64,000 bases of DNA from Alphaproteobacteria bacterium. Lineage in GTDB: Bacteria > Pseudomonadota > Alphaproteobacteria > Micropepsales > Micropepsaceae. Below the pieces are notes generated by a model, which did no database searches, was not told the DNA's origin, and worked only from the letters and a program-made list of their open reading frames with translations. The stretch covers positions 124,001 to 188,000 of the forward strand of contig WGNJ01000004.1 in the NCBI GenBank assembly GCA_016124635.1, written 5' to 3'. This document shows, in pieces, positions 55,123-64,000 of the stretch (the stretch's first letter is position 1; every line of letters starts with the position of its first letter). A program made the position numbers and the translations under genes.

Positions 55123-55565
55123 GAGATCACCTGCAGCGCTCTGTCTAAAGGCAACGGTCGCCAGGCGCCGCTGGTCGTGATCTCGCAGAGGAAGGCACCG
55201 TCAAAGCCGACGGCGCCGAGCGCGAAGCGCGGGATGACGAGCGACCGGAACCCGATGCTGTGGACGATTGGAAACCGATCGTCTGTCGGAGAGTGAAAGG
55301 CGGCACCAGGGTGTGTGTGTACCTGAACCCGCACACCGCAATTGCGGCGGCCTAGCTCAAGCCAAAACTTTGTCAACCAGGCGTCGTCGATTGCGAATCC
55401 GCCAGCGTGCGACGAATGCAAGGGATGAACACATTCGACGATTGCGTCGGGGGCTTGCCAAGAGCTCAACCAAAGTGTCTGGCATTCTCGACGGCCGCAG
55501 CCGCACGCTCGAAAGACTTCGAACGTGCGCCGCAGGACCGCCTCAGGGAGCGTGCAGACTTTCAC
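55119..55565 (-). CDS. JAB/JAMM (MPN) metalloprotease, deubiquitinase-like
   Basis: A 148-residue JAB domain with a complete JAMM set: E44 (IVECVHP), H83 and H85 in VHTHPGAAFHSPTDD, S92 and D95. Such zinc isopeptidases trim or remove ubiquitin-like proteins. The Ubl here already ends in Gly-Gly, so this enzyme may deconjugate rather than mature it (inference). The N-terminus is Cys-rich (CGCGRREC). The GTG start lies 2 bp after the Ubl stop and its own stop overlaps the E1 start. Confidence 0.88.
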   Translation of the reverse strand: MKVCTLPEAVLRRTFEVFRACGCGRRECQTLWLSSWQAPDAIVECVHPLHSSHAGGFAIDDAWLTKFWLELGRRNCGVRVQVHTHPGAAFHSPTDDRFPIVHSIGFRSLVIPRFALGAVGFDGAFLCEITTSGAWRPLPLDRALQVIS

Positions 55566-55567
55566 GT

Positions 55568-55855
55568 CTAGCCGCCTTTGACCTTGCTCGGCCGAAGCAA
55601 GAGCCGATCGCCAGGGTTGATGCCGACATCTTTGACGTGTGCCGTGTCCGGCAGCTCGTCGCCCGCCTCGTTGTAAAGCGCGAGCGTGTGCTGGCCTGGC
55701 AAGGGGCCGAACGCGTTGATCGCGTGCTGAAGTACCGCGCTGATCGCCTGGTTCGGCTGGACCTCGATCGTCTTCGACATGCCGTTGTACTCAACGGTCA
55801 CGTCGAACTTCTTACTGGCTCCAGCTTCAGGAGCCGCCTCGACAATGGTGCTCAT
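55568..55855 (-). CDS. Ubiquitin-like beta-grasp protein ending in Gly-Gly
   Basis: A 95-residue protein: a short flexible N-terminus, then a beta-grasp domain (FDVTVEYNGMSKTIEVQP, a helix AISAVLQHAINAFG, strands LALYNEAGDELPD and GDRLLLRPS), with the exposed tail KVKGG at the very C-terminus. It resembles the DUF2604/ThiS-like ubiquitin relatives of bacteria. A perfect AGGAGG site 6 nt before the ATG at 55855 decides the start over an upstream GTG. It is first in the operon Ubl-JAB-E1, transcribed away from the Xre-RES pair. Confidence 0.88.
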   Translation of the reverse strand: MSTIVEAAPEAGASKKFDVTVEYNGMSKTIEVQPNQAISAVLQHAINAFGPLPGQHTLALYNEAGDELPDTAHVKDVGINPGDRLLLRPSKVKGG

Positions 55856-55917
55856 GGGCACCCTCCTATGGTTAGCGTGTTTGACCAGATCCGCGCTCGG
55901 ACGTATCGTGCCCTTGC

Positions 55918-55977
55918 AGTCCGATTCTGGACTGATGTAAGTCTACATTCGGACTTTTTAGTGCGTCAAGTCCGAAT
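55918..55977. promoter_or_regulatory. Array of AGTCCGA-type half-sites in the shared divergent promoter
   Basis: AGTCCGATTCTGGACT (55918-55933) and the perfect 10-bp inverted repeat ATTCGGACTT / AAGTCCGAAT (55947-55956 and 55968-55977, 11-nt spacer) repeat the same half-site, with a weaker AAGTC at 55939. They lie between the Ubl and Xre starts and are a natural operator for the Xre-type protein. Control of both units is inferred. Confidence 0.75.
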
Positions 55978-56004
55978 ATGTTAACAGGAGAAACGAGGGA
56001 TGAC

Positions 56005-56412
56005 ATGGACCCAAAGCCTGCTGCGAACGACCCGCGATCGGCGCAGCATGACCGAAGTAGTCGGTCACCAGTGGCGCTTCGCGCCTTCTTCGCCATCGCA
56101 GAAAGGTGGCAGCTCACCGCAGACGAGCAGATGATCCTGCTGGGATCGCCCGCACGGTCAACGTTCTTCAAATGGAAGAAGGATGGTGGCCTGCTGCCGC
56201 AAGATACCCTCGAGCGGATCTCCTACCTGATCGGCATCTTCAAGGCGCTGCAGATTCTGTTCCCGGATGAAAAGATCGCCGACGAATGGATCCGCAGACC
56301 GAACCGCGCACCAACCTTCAACGGCAAGTCAGCGCTCGAACACATGCTGGCCGGGAGGGTGTCCGACCTATTTGTCGTTCGTCGGGTGCTAGACGCGCAG
56401 CGAGGAGGCTGA
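56005..56412 (+). CDS. Xre/MbcA/ParS-type antitoxin
   Basis: A 135-residue protein with a central HTH-like region (FFAIAERWQLTADEQMILLG, SPARSTFFKWKK) and the C-terminal toxin-binding segment ADEWIRRPNRAPTFNGKSAL, typical of Xre antitoxins paired with RES toxins. ATG at 56005 follows GAGGGATGAC; an ATG at 55978 abuts the operator repeat. It is followed 3 bp later by the RES gene and probably binds the half-site array upstream. Confidence 0.88.
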   Translation: MDPKPAANDPRSAQHDRSSRSPVALRAFFAIAERWQLTADEQMILLGSPARSTFFKWKKDGGLLPQDTLERISYLIGIFKALQILFPDEKIADEWIRRPNRAPTFNGKSALEHMLAGRVSDLFVVRRVLDAQRGG

Positions 56413-56415
56413 AGT

Positions 56416-57114
56416 TTGAGTCCGATTCCCATCGCCCAGGTCGAGTGGCGTCCATGCTGGCGGATTATCCCTTCGCGATTTCCGCCGGTCGCTCTTCTTC
56501 GACGCATCGCCCCCGAGGAAGACTGGGAGTTGTTGAACGAGCTGGATGGGATGACGAACGATCGGCTTCGTGATCAAGGGGGCGCCGTGAACCTCGTGCG
56601 GCCGGAGGACAGAATATCCGGCCAAGGCTCGAGCTTAATCATGGCGCCCTTCACTCACCCAAACCCCGATGGTGACAGCCTAACCGATGGATCCTTCGGC
56701 GTTTCCCACGTCACCGAGTCATTTGAAGCGGCGCTGAGAGTTTCTATTCACCGTAGGGAAAAGTTTCTGCGAAATGCCAGTATTCCGGCAACGACGATTC
56801 AGATGCGCGTGTTGAACATGGATCTACGCGCAAACCTCCACGACCTTCGCGGCATGGCACAACTGACCGATACGGAATCCGACTTCGCCCTGGATCTTGG
56901 CCGCCGCCTTCGCGACGAAGGATCCTATGGCGTGCTGTGCAACATCACCACGATCGCCGGCGCCGTAATTTTTCGCCCACCCGTCCTTACGAACTGCCGG
57001 CAAGAACGGCATTTGGCCTTCGAGTGGGATAGCGAACGGATAGCGTCCGTTTACGACTACTCCGCTGGTCAGCGGATACTACCCGCCAAAGACCGGCTCA
57101 AGATCGTCACCTGA
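56416..57114 (+). CDS. RES-domain protein, probably catalytically inactive
   Basis: A 232-residue RES-family protein: WRPCWRIIPSRFPPVALL, MTNDRLRDQGG, IMAPFTHPNP, DGSFGV and LHDLRGMA fit the NAD+-degrading RES toxins that pair with Xre. By my alignment from memory the three defining residues are replaced: Arg by S88, Glu by V109 and Ser by I177, and the GGEC part of the last motif is missing. It may be a regulatory or structural relic rather than a toxin. TTG start after GAGGAGG. The gene is GC-poor next to the DNA to its right (31 of 60 bases G/C at 56701-56760). Confidence 0.82.
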   Translation: MSPIPIAQVEWRPCWRIIPSRFPPVALLRRIAPEEDWELLNELDGMTNDRLRDQGGAVNLVRPEDRISGQGSSLIMAPFTHPNPDGDSLTDGSFGVSHVTESFEAALRVSIHRREKFLRNASIPATTIQMRVLNMDLRANLHDLRGMAQLTDTESDFALDLGRRLRDEGSYGVLCNITTIAGAVIFRPPVLTNCRQERHLAFEWDSERIASVYDYSAGQRILPAKDRLKIVT

Positions 57115-57126
57115 CAAGACTCCAAC

Positions 57127-57245
57127 CTAATCATCCAAGAATCTCCCGGGCTTGCGGGCGCCGGCTCGGATCGTTGAGCTTGCGCACGGCTTCACCTCGA
57201 TCTGGCGGATGCGTTCGCGCGTCACACCGAAACGGCGGACCGCGC
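57127..57245 (-). pseudogene. Broken 3' fragment of a sigma-70-type factor gene
   Basis: On the minus strand [14 protein letters not shown] is read in one frame, and after a one-base shift KAVRKLNDPSRR continues. Together they match the region 4 end of rpoD at 59921 ([20 protein letters not shown]). Only about 35 codons survive and nothing resembling the rest of the gene lies upstream. It is a degraded relative, not an exact duplicate, of rpoD, and marks the right edge of the ubiquitin-like module. Confidence 0.75.
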
Positions 57246-57251
57246 GCCGCC

Positions 57252-58331
57252 TCAATAAACGCCCGGGATGATGCGGTATGGCACGCGCGCGACATAGGCG
57301 CGCCACAGTCCTTGATATTTTTGCGCGCAGCGCCGGTCGTCGTCGATCTGGCGCGGGACGAGGAGCACCACGTAGTAGAGCGGATAGAGCCACGGCACGA
57401 CGTGGCCGGGACGCGCGAGCGCGAGGGTGAGGCCGATCGCCATCAAGAACTCGCCGAGATAATTCACGTGGCGCGCGACGCCCCAAAACCCGCTCGCGAG
57501 CAGCATGTTGCTGCCGTCGCTGAGCACCTGGGGCTCGAGCAACCCCAAAAACTTCGCCTTCGGATCGCGCTTGAAGAGATATTTTTGCATGTTGGCGCCG
57601 CGCGCGAGCGACCAGCCGAGAAAGAAGAGCACCGCCGCCGCGACCTGCAAAGCGACGGGCGCGTGCGGGTTCGCCAGATCCGCGACGGCCCACAGCCCGA
57701 CTGCATAGAAATAGGGATAGAAGCACATGCAGCCCCAACCGAGCTTGAAGCCGACGCGCTCGGCGAAGAAGTCGTACGTGTAGAGGTGCACGCGCTCGAA
57801 GAAGAGATACTCGCAGATGAAGAAGCTGAAGAGCGCGGCATAGAGCGCGACGCCGGGCGATGGATCGTCCGCAAACGTCAGAAGGTGATGCGCCGCGAAC
57901 GAATAGAGGTTGAGGCCTAGCATCGTCGCGCCGATGAGGTAGAGCAGCATCTTCGCGTCGATGCGCCCGCCGAGCCATTGCGGGTTCGCTTGGCGGCCGA
58001 GGAAGAGATCGGCGAGGAGGCCCTTCTCCGTCGGCGGCGCCGACAACACGACCCATGCCGTGAAGGCAAGGCCGGCGGCGCACGCGCCGGCGAGGCCCTC
58101 AAAGCGCGTCGTCCAGAAGAAATCCCACGCGAGCCACCCTTGCGAGCACGCAAGCGCCCAAAGCGAGATCGTCAGCGCATAGACGACGAGACCGTTCAAC
58201 CGATAGCGATAGGGCTTGTGCGTCTCGGGCGAGACGACGTAGCCCTCGACGTGGCGCGCCGGCACGACGAGGTGCAGCAGCGTGATCAGCGCATAGACGC
58301 AGGCGGGCGCGAGGAAGCCGGCGACGCTCAC
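57252..58331 (-). CDS. ERG4/ERG24 (sterol reductase)-like membrane protein
   Basis: A 359-residue protein with about nine membrane helices. The C-terminal half carries LLASGFWGVARHVNYLGEFLMAIG, RRCAQKYQGLWRAYVARVPYRIIPGVY, the signature of delta-14/delta-24 sterol reductases and related isoprenylcysteine methyltransferase-like enzymes. Bacterial members may act on lipids or sterol-like isoprenoids. The GTG start overlaps the SDR stop (GTGA), so SDR and reductase are coupled and may work on the same substrate. Confidence 0.85.
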   Translation of the reverse strand: MSVAGFLAPACVYALITLLHLVVPARHVEGYVVSPETHKPYRYRLNGLVVYALTISLWALACSQGWLAWDFFWTTRFEGLAGACAAGLAFTAWVVLSAPPTEKGLLADLFLGRQANPQWLGGRIDAKMLLYLIGATMLGLNLYSFAAHHLLTFADDPSPGVALYAALFSFFICEYLFFERVHLYTYDFFAERVGFKLGWGCMCFYPYFYAVGLWAVADLANPHAPVALQVAAAVLFFLGWSLARGANMQKYLFKRDPKAKFLGLLEPQVLSDGSNMLLASGFWGVARHVNYLGEFLMAIGLTLALARPGHVVPWLYPLYYVVLLVPRQIDDDRRCAQKYQGLWRAYVARVPYRIIPGVY

Positions 58332-59137
58332 GCGAGGTCCTTCGTCGAGCGGGCGAAGATGCCGATGGCGGTGCGCCGCGGCAGCAGCCTGCCGAGCACG
58401 AAGCGCGCGACCCGGTTGACGGCGCCGGGCACGACGACCGGGCCGCGGCCGAGCGCATCGAGCGTCGCCTCCACGACCGTCGCGGCATCGAGCGTACCGG
58501 GCGCGTCTTGGCTCGCTGTCTTCGCGTAGCCCGGCGTGCGAACCGCGCCGGCGGTCGAGACCACGACGTCGACGCCGCGCGGCGCCAGCTCGCGCCACAG
58601 ACCCTCGCCGAGCACGATGTTGAACGCCTTCGATGCGGCGTAGGCCGCGATGCGCGGCGCGCCCTGATATCCGGCGAGCGAGGACATCAGCACGATGCCG
58701 CCGCGGCCCCGCGCCGCCATCTTCGCGCCGAGCGCGCGGGCGAAGATCAGCGGCCCGCGGATATTGACGTCGACGACGCGCAGCAATTCGTCGAGCGGCC
58801 GGCTCACGAGATCGCCGACGGGCACGTAAGCCGCGTTGTAGACGGCGAGCCCGATCTCGATGTCCGCGCTCAGCGCGCCGAGCGCCGCAGCGAGGTCGCC
58901 GCGCGCGAGATCGCGGACCTCGGTCCGCACCTCGACCTTCGTCTCCGCCCGCAATCTGTCGGCGACGGCCTGCAGCATCTCGGCGCGCCGCGCGATCAGG
59001 AGCACATTCAAGCCGCGCGCCGCGAGTGCCGCGGCGAAGGCGGCGCCGAGCCCTTCGGAAGCGCCGGCCACGACCGCCCACGGCCCGTATTTCGCTGCGA
59101 AAGCCGATGACGCGCTGCGCTCGCTCACGGCCGCCAT
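58328..59137 (-). CDS. Short-chain dehydrogenase/reductase coupled to the sterol-reductase-like gene
   Basis: A 269-residue SDR: WAVVAGASEGLGAAFAAAL, VYNAAYVPVG, IVLMSSLAGYQG and YAASKAFN. NNAG is replaced by YNAA, and the catalytic Ser-Tyr-Lys is kept. The C-terminal segment FVLGRLLPRRTAIGIF is hydrophobic/basic and may associate with the membrane, as in 3-ketoacyl/17-beta-HSD-like SDRs. It is first in a two-gene coupled unit. Very GC-rich (48 of 60 bases at 58681-58740). Confidence 0.88.
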   Translation of the reverse strand: MAAVSERSASSAFAAKYGPWAVVAGASEGLGAAFAAALAARGLNVLLIARRAEMLQAVADRLRAETKVEVRTEVRDLARGDLAAALGALSADIEIGLAVYNAAYVPVGDLVSRPLDELLRVVDVNIRGPLIFARALGAKMAARGRGGIVLMSSLAGYQGAPRIAAYAASKAFNIVLGEGLWRELAPRGVDVVVSTAGAVRTPGYAKTASQDAPGTLDAATVVEATLDALGRGPVVVPGAVNRVARFVLGRLLPRRTAIGIFARSTKDLA

Positions 59138-59218
59138 GCTCTCCCCGCCTCTGCGTTGGGCGAGGATACATGAATTCGTCGCCGCTCAAACGTACAGGCG
59201 GCAATCAGTCTGGCGGCG

Positions 59219-59506
59219 TCAACGGCGCCGCTCGCGCCTATGCCAGACCCGAACGATGGTCACCGATCGCGGCGAGCGGCGGTAGATATAGCGAATGACA
59301 TAGGCGCCATTGCCGAAGCGGACGACAAGTTCGCGCCCTACCTTTGACGTCGACGTGCGGCCGCGTTCGGGAAACAACTCCAATGAATCGATCGCTCCGA
59401 CAAGGATGGCGATTGCTCGCCTGGCAGCCTTCGGGTCTTTCTTAGACAGGAACGCGCGTAGCCGAAGGAGATCGGCCATCGCGGCAGCAGAGACAATCAG
59501 CCTCAC
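59219..59506 (-). CDS. RelE/ParE-family toxin
   Basis: A 95-residue ParE-like fold: MRLIVSAAAMADLLRLRAFL, ELFPERGRTS, REMV-like strand ELVVRFGNGAYVIRY and the final VTIVRVWHRRERR, which is the typical basic C-terminus. It overlaps the end of the antitoxin gene by 4 bp. ParE toxins poison DNA gyrase; RelE relatives cleave mRNA; sequence alone does not decide, but the arrangement fits a type II toxin-antitoxin pair. Confidence 0.9.
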   Translation of the reverse strand: MRLIVSAAAMADLLRLRAFLSKKDPKAARRAIAILVGAIDSLELFPERGRTSTSKVGRELVVRFGNGAYVIRYIYRRSPRSVTIVRVWHRRERRR

Positions 59507-59820
59507 AATTTGCGCGGCTTGGGCATCGGCAACTCATCGGCGGTGCCCCAACTCTCCACCCACTGGCGGACCTCGTCCCATGGCACACCCATGCGCGTCC
59601 GCTTGAACGCCTCATACAGGCGAGCATCTTCGGCGAGTGCCGAGGGGGACCAAGGACCTTGGCCCTTGCGCTTCATTTCGGCGAGGTCCTTGGGAAGCTC
59701 CTCGCTCTTCAGAAGATCGGCCACGATCTCAGCGACCGACGTGCCCCGCTTGGCCGCGCGCGCCTTCAGGATTTTGGCGGTGGCCGCATCCACTTCGATC
59801 GAACGCATCTTCATGTTCAT
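59503..59820 (-). CDS. Antitoxin of the ParE-type toxin
   Basis: A 105-residue protein. The N-terminus (MRSIEVDAATAKILKARAAKRG, TSVAEIVADLL) is a ribbon-helix-helix-like DNA-binding segment, and the rest is charged and Trp-containing (PWDEVRQWVESWG) as in toxin-binding tails. Three in-frame ATGs lie within 12 bp (59820, 59814, 59808) and no ribosome site decides between them. The gene overlaps the toxin start, the usual antitoxin-first order. Confidence 0.82.
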   Translation of the reverse strand: MNMKMRSIEVDAATAKILKARAAKRGTSVAEIVADLLKSEELPKDLAEMKRKGQGPWSPSALAEDARLYEAFKRTRMGVPWDEVRQWVESWGTADELPMPKPRKL

Positions 59821-59868
59821 GTTCGAAAGAGTAGGAAAACAAGCCCTCGCTGTCGAGACGCACAAAGC

Positions 59869-59894
59869 AAAAACGCCGGGCGGTGAGCCCGGCG
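59869..59894 (-). terminator. Intrinsic terminator of rpoD
   Basis: On the minus strand CGCCGGGC-TCACC-GCCCGGCG forms an 8-bp perfect stem followed by TTTTTG. It begins 27 bp after the rpoD stop and isolates rpoD from the antitoxin gene downstream. Confidence 0.88.
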
Positions 59895-59920
59895 CTTCGC
59901 GCATTCAATCAAGCGAGGGA

Positions 59921-62485
<2,565 letters not shown>

Positions 62486-62496
62486 ATGTCCCCCTA

Positions 62497-64000
62497 CTAT
62501 ATGCCGGATGAATCCGGTGGCCCGGCTTCCGACCCTTCGAGCGCCTTCAGCGCCCTGTCGACCTCGGCCAATCTAAGGCGGCTTTCCTCAGATTCATCGG
62601 ATTTCAGCGCGGCCGCGGCCAAAATCCGCTCATTTTCGAGGTCTGTGCGCTTCCGGTAGCGGTGGATAGCGTGGGTAAAGCCCTCCCGTACCACTTGAGC
62701 CGCCGTACCGGGCTGCGTGAACGGCATGCTTCTCAGCAACGGCCTCTGCTCCATCGCTTGGTAAACGCCCCCCAATCCCCGGTCGGTGAGGTGGTCGCGT
62801 AAGCCTTGACTGTCAAGGGATTGGCCCGAAGAAGCGGCATGTAGAAGTTCGCGTCGAACCTTGTCAAGCGAGGCATCCTCGATTGTCAGCCGGTCCAGCG
62901 TCTCGAGCTCCTCGTCCAGCAGAAACGGGTGGTTCAGCACCGCCAACAGCAATGCTTCCGCCGTTCTGAGCGTCGAAAGCGCCGCATTGGCCGAGGCCCG
63001 GGCCGCCACCGACCGCTTCAAAGCGTCCGAAACGGCGCCCGTAAAGGCGCGGGCTTCGCGGTGATCGCGGGCCGGACTGGGCGGTTCCCCCCAGCGGCGG
63101 CGCGGGCCGGACGGTTGCCACTTGCGGCCACCGCGCTCGCCCGCAGGTGCCGGCCCGCCGAACATCTCACGAATGCGCTCCTGGTAAAGGCGGCGATAAT
63201 GCTCGCGCACCTTTTGCTCGGAGATCTGGTTCACGAGCGACATCATGCGGCTCTCGAAACCCGCACGCCGCTCCGGTGTCGACAGATCGTGACCCTCGGT
63301 CTCGCGCCGCCACAGCATGTCGGAGAGCGGCTGCGCCGCGCTCAGCACATCATGCATCGCGGCCGCACCCTTGGCGCGGATCAGATCGTCCGGGTCCTGA
63401 CCTTCGGGGAGCATAGCGAAGCGCAGCGACTGTCCGGGCTCGAGCAACGCCAGCGCCAGTTCAAGCGAGCGATAGGCTGCCTTCTGTCCGGCGGCGTCGC
63501 CGTCGAAGCAAAGGATCGGCTCCGGCGCCATGCGCCACATCATGCCGAGATGCTCTTCCGTCAGCGCCGTGCCGAGCGGCGCCACCGCGCCGCCGAAGCC
63601 CGCCGCAACCAGCGCGATGACGTCGACATAGCCTTCGACAGCGACGAGCTGCGCGCCTTGCGCCACCGCCTTGCGCGCGCTCGCGAGATTGAAGAGGACC
63701 GCGCTCTTTCGAAAGAGCGGCGTCTCCGGCGAATTCAGATATTTGGGCTGCCCTTCGGGATCGAGCGTACGCCCGCCGAATGCGATGATGCGCCCGCGCC
63801 CGTCGGCGATCGGAAAGATCACGCGTCCGCGGAAACGATCGTAAGGCTGGCTGCCGTCGTCGGGCGCGATCAGCAATCCGGCCTCGACCATGTCGTCGAT
63901 GCTGACGTCGCGCGCTTTCAGATGATCGCGCAGCGCTATCCGCGAGTCCGGCGCGAAGCCGAGTCTGAACGGCGCCACGCTCGGGCCGACGAGTCCGCGT
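62497..64000 (-). CDS. dnaG: DNA primase DnaG, C-terminal part, runs off right edge
   Basis: DnaG makes RNA primers at the replication fork. About 500 codons are present, open to base 64000. The TOPRIM domain shows the metal residues in [12 protein letters not shown] and [13 protein letters not shown], and the RNA-polymerase part includes [18 protein letters not shown]. The C-terminal helical DnaB-binding domain (about the last 180 residues) follows. The N-terminal zinc domain lies outside the window. It is 11 bp upstream of rpoD. Confidence 0.96.
   Translation of the reverse strand, partial: RGLVGPSVAPFRLGFAPDSRIALRDHLKARDVSIDDMVEAGLLIAPDDGSQPYDRFRGRVIFPIADGRGRIIAFGGRTLDPEGQPKYLNSPETPLFRKSAVLFNLASARKAVAQGAQLVAVEGYVDVIALVAAGFGGAVAPLGTALTEEHLGMMWRMAPEPILCFDGDAAGQKAAYRSLELALALLEPGQSLRFAMLPEGQDPDDLIRAKGAAAMHDVLSAAQPLSDMLWRRETEGHDLSTPERRAGFESRMMSLVNQISEQKVREHYRRLYQERIREMFGGPAPAGERGGRKWQPSGPRRRWGEPPSPARDHREARAFTGAVSDALKRSVAARASANAALSTLRTAEALLLAVLNHPFLLDEELETLDRLTIEDASLDKVRRELLHAASSGQSLDSQGLRDHLTDRGLGGVYQAMEQRPLLRSMPFTQPGTAAQVVREGFTHAIHRYRKRTDLENERILAAAALKSDESEESRLRLAEVDRALKALEGSEAGPPDSSGI

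Noticed and set aside
53821..57114. An E2-like conjugating enzyme or RING-type ligase in the Ub-like module
   Set aside because: I looked through all frames between 53.8 and 57.1 kb; the genes are tightly packed and no remaining frame shows an E2 or RING pattern.

Overview
The window reads as a chromosomal segment of a GC-rich alphaproteobacterium. The main reasons are a dnaG-rpoD pair, a SahR-type methionine operon, an ECF11/ChrR singlet-oxygen cluster, a mlaA-mlaC pair, a class III cyclase/TPR protein and REP-like extragenic palindromes. No phage, transposase or CRISPR array is visible. Genus cannot be told from the sequence alone.

Layout. 1-3.8 kb: translationally coupled methionine operon on the minus strand (sahR-like regulator, metF, metH; metH runs off the left edge) with a perfect 16-bp palindrome at the regulator start. 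4-5.7 kb: mlaA and mlaC (outer-membrane lipid asymmetry), closed by a strong terminator. 5.7-12.6 kb: ettA, a PH-domain membrane protein, a secreted S8 protease with a putative C-terminal barrel, a CAU-anticodon tRNA and an alkylsulfatase. 13.2-19.7 kb: a complete nine-gene N-type ATPase operon (atpDCQRBEFAG) whose c subunit has two carboxylates. 19.9-35.6 kb: metabolic and stress genes, including an S9 peptidase, a coupled ANL ligase/GNAT/ACP operon followed by a 2OG oxygenase, an SDR, hydrolase, thioredoxin-like protein, nitronate monooxygenase, enoyl-CoA hydratase, GH29 fucosidase, a single-polypeptide ExoIII plus FEN-type 5' nuclease, and a cyclase/TPR protein. 35.7-38.9 kb: DUF1311, YghU, a GST and TspO.

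39-45.3 kb is a singlet-oxygen (RpoE/ChrR, ECF11) regulon: SDR, chrR, ECF sigma, FAD oxidoreductase, DUF1365, DUF2177 and photolyase. Five transcription units carry the same promoter pattern, T(G/A)ATC(C/T)-N17-GTA, which ties the cluster together from sequence alone. 45.3-51 kb: DUF2834, an XRE/MmyB regulator, a large envelope protein with three Cys-bracketed helical modules, a tandem-HTH LuxR regulator and a cluster of REP-like inverted repeats. 51-53.8 kb: marR-enoyl-CoA hydratase and a divergent membrane protein, with a 45-bp near-identical repeat (each copy a 12-bp-arm inverted repeat) at both ends of that membrane gene.

The most notable part is 53.8-57.1 kb. A compact minus-strand operon encodes a 95-residue ubiquitin-like beta-grasp protein ending in Gly-Gly, a JAB/JAMM metalloprotease and a ThiF/E1-like adenylating enzyme. 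It has no E2 and no E1 cysteine outside a zinc-type motif. Divergent from it is an Xre-RES toxin/antitoxin-like pair whose RES protein appears to have lost all three signature residues (Arg, Glu, Ser). The two units share a 100-bp intergenic region packed with AGTCCGA-type half-sites, so they probably form one regulated module. It sits next to a broken sigma-factor 3' fragment, and its RES gene is clearly less GC-rich than the DNA to its right, which fits horizontal acquisition. The window ends with a sterol-reductase-like membrane enzyme plus SDR, a ParE/antitoxin pair, rpoD and the 3' part of dnaG. Gene identifications come from recognised motifs, not from database searches.
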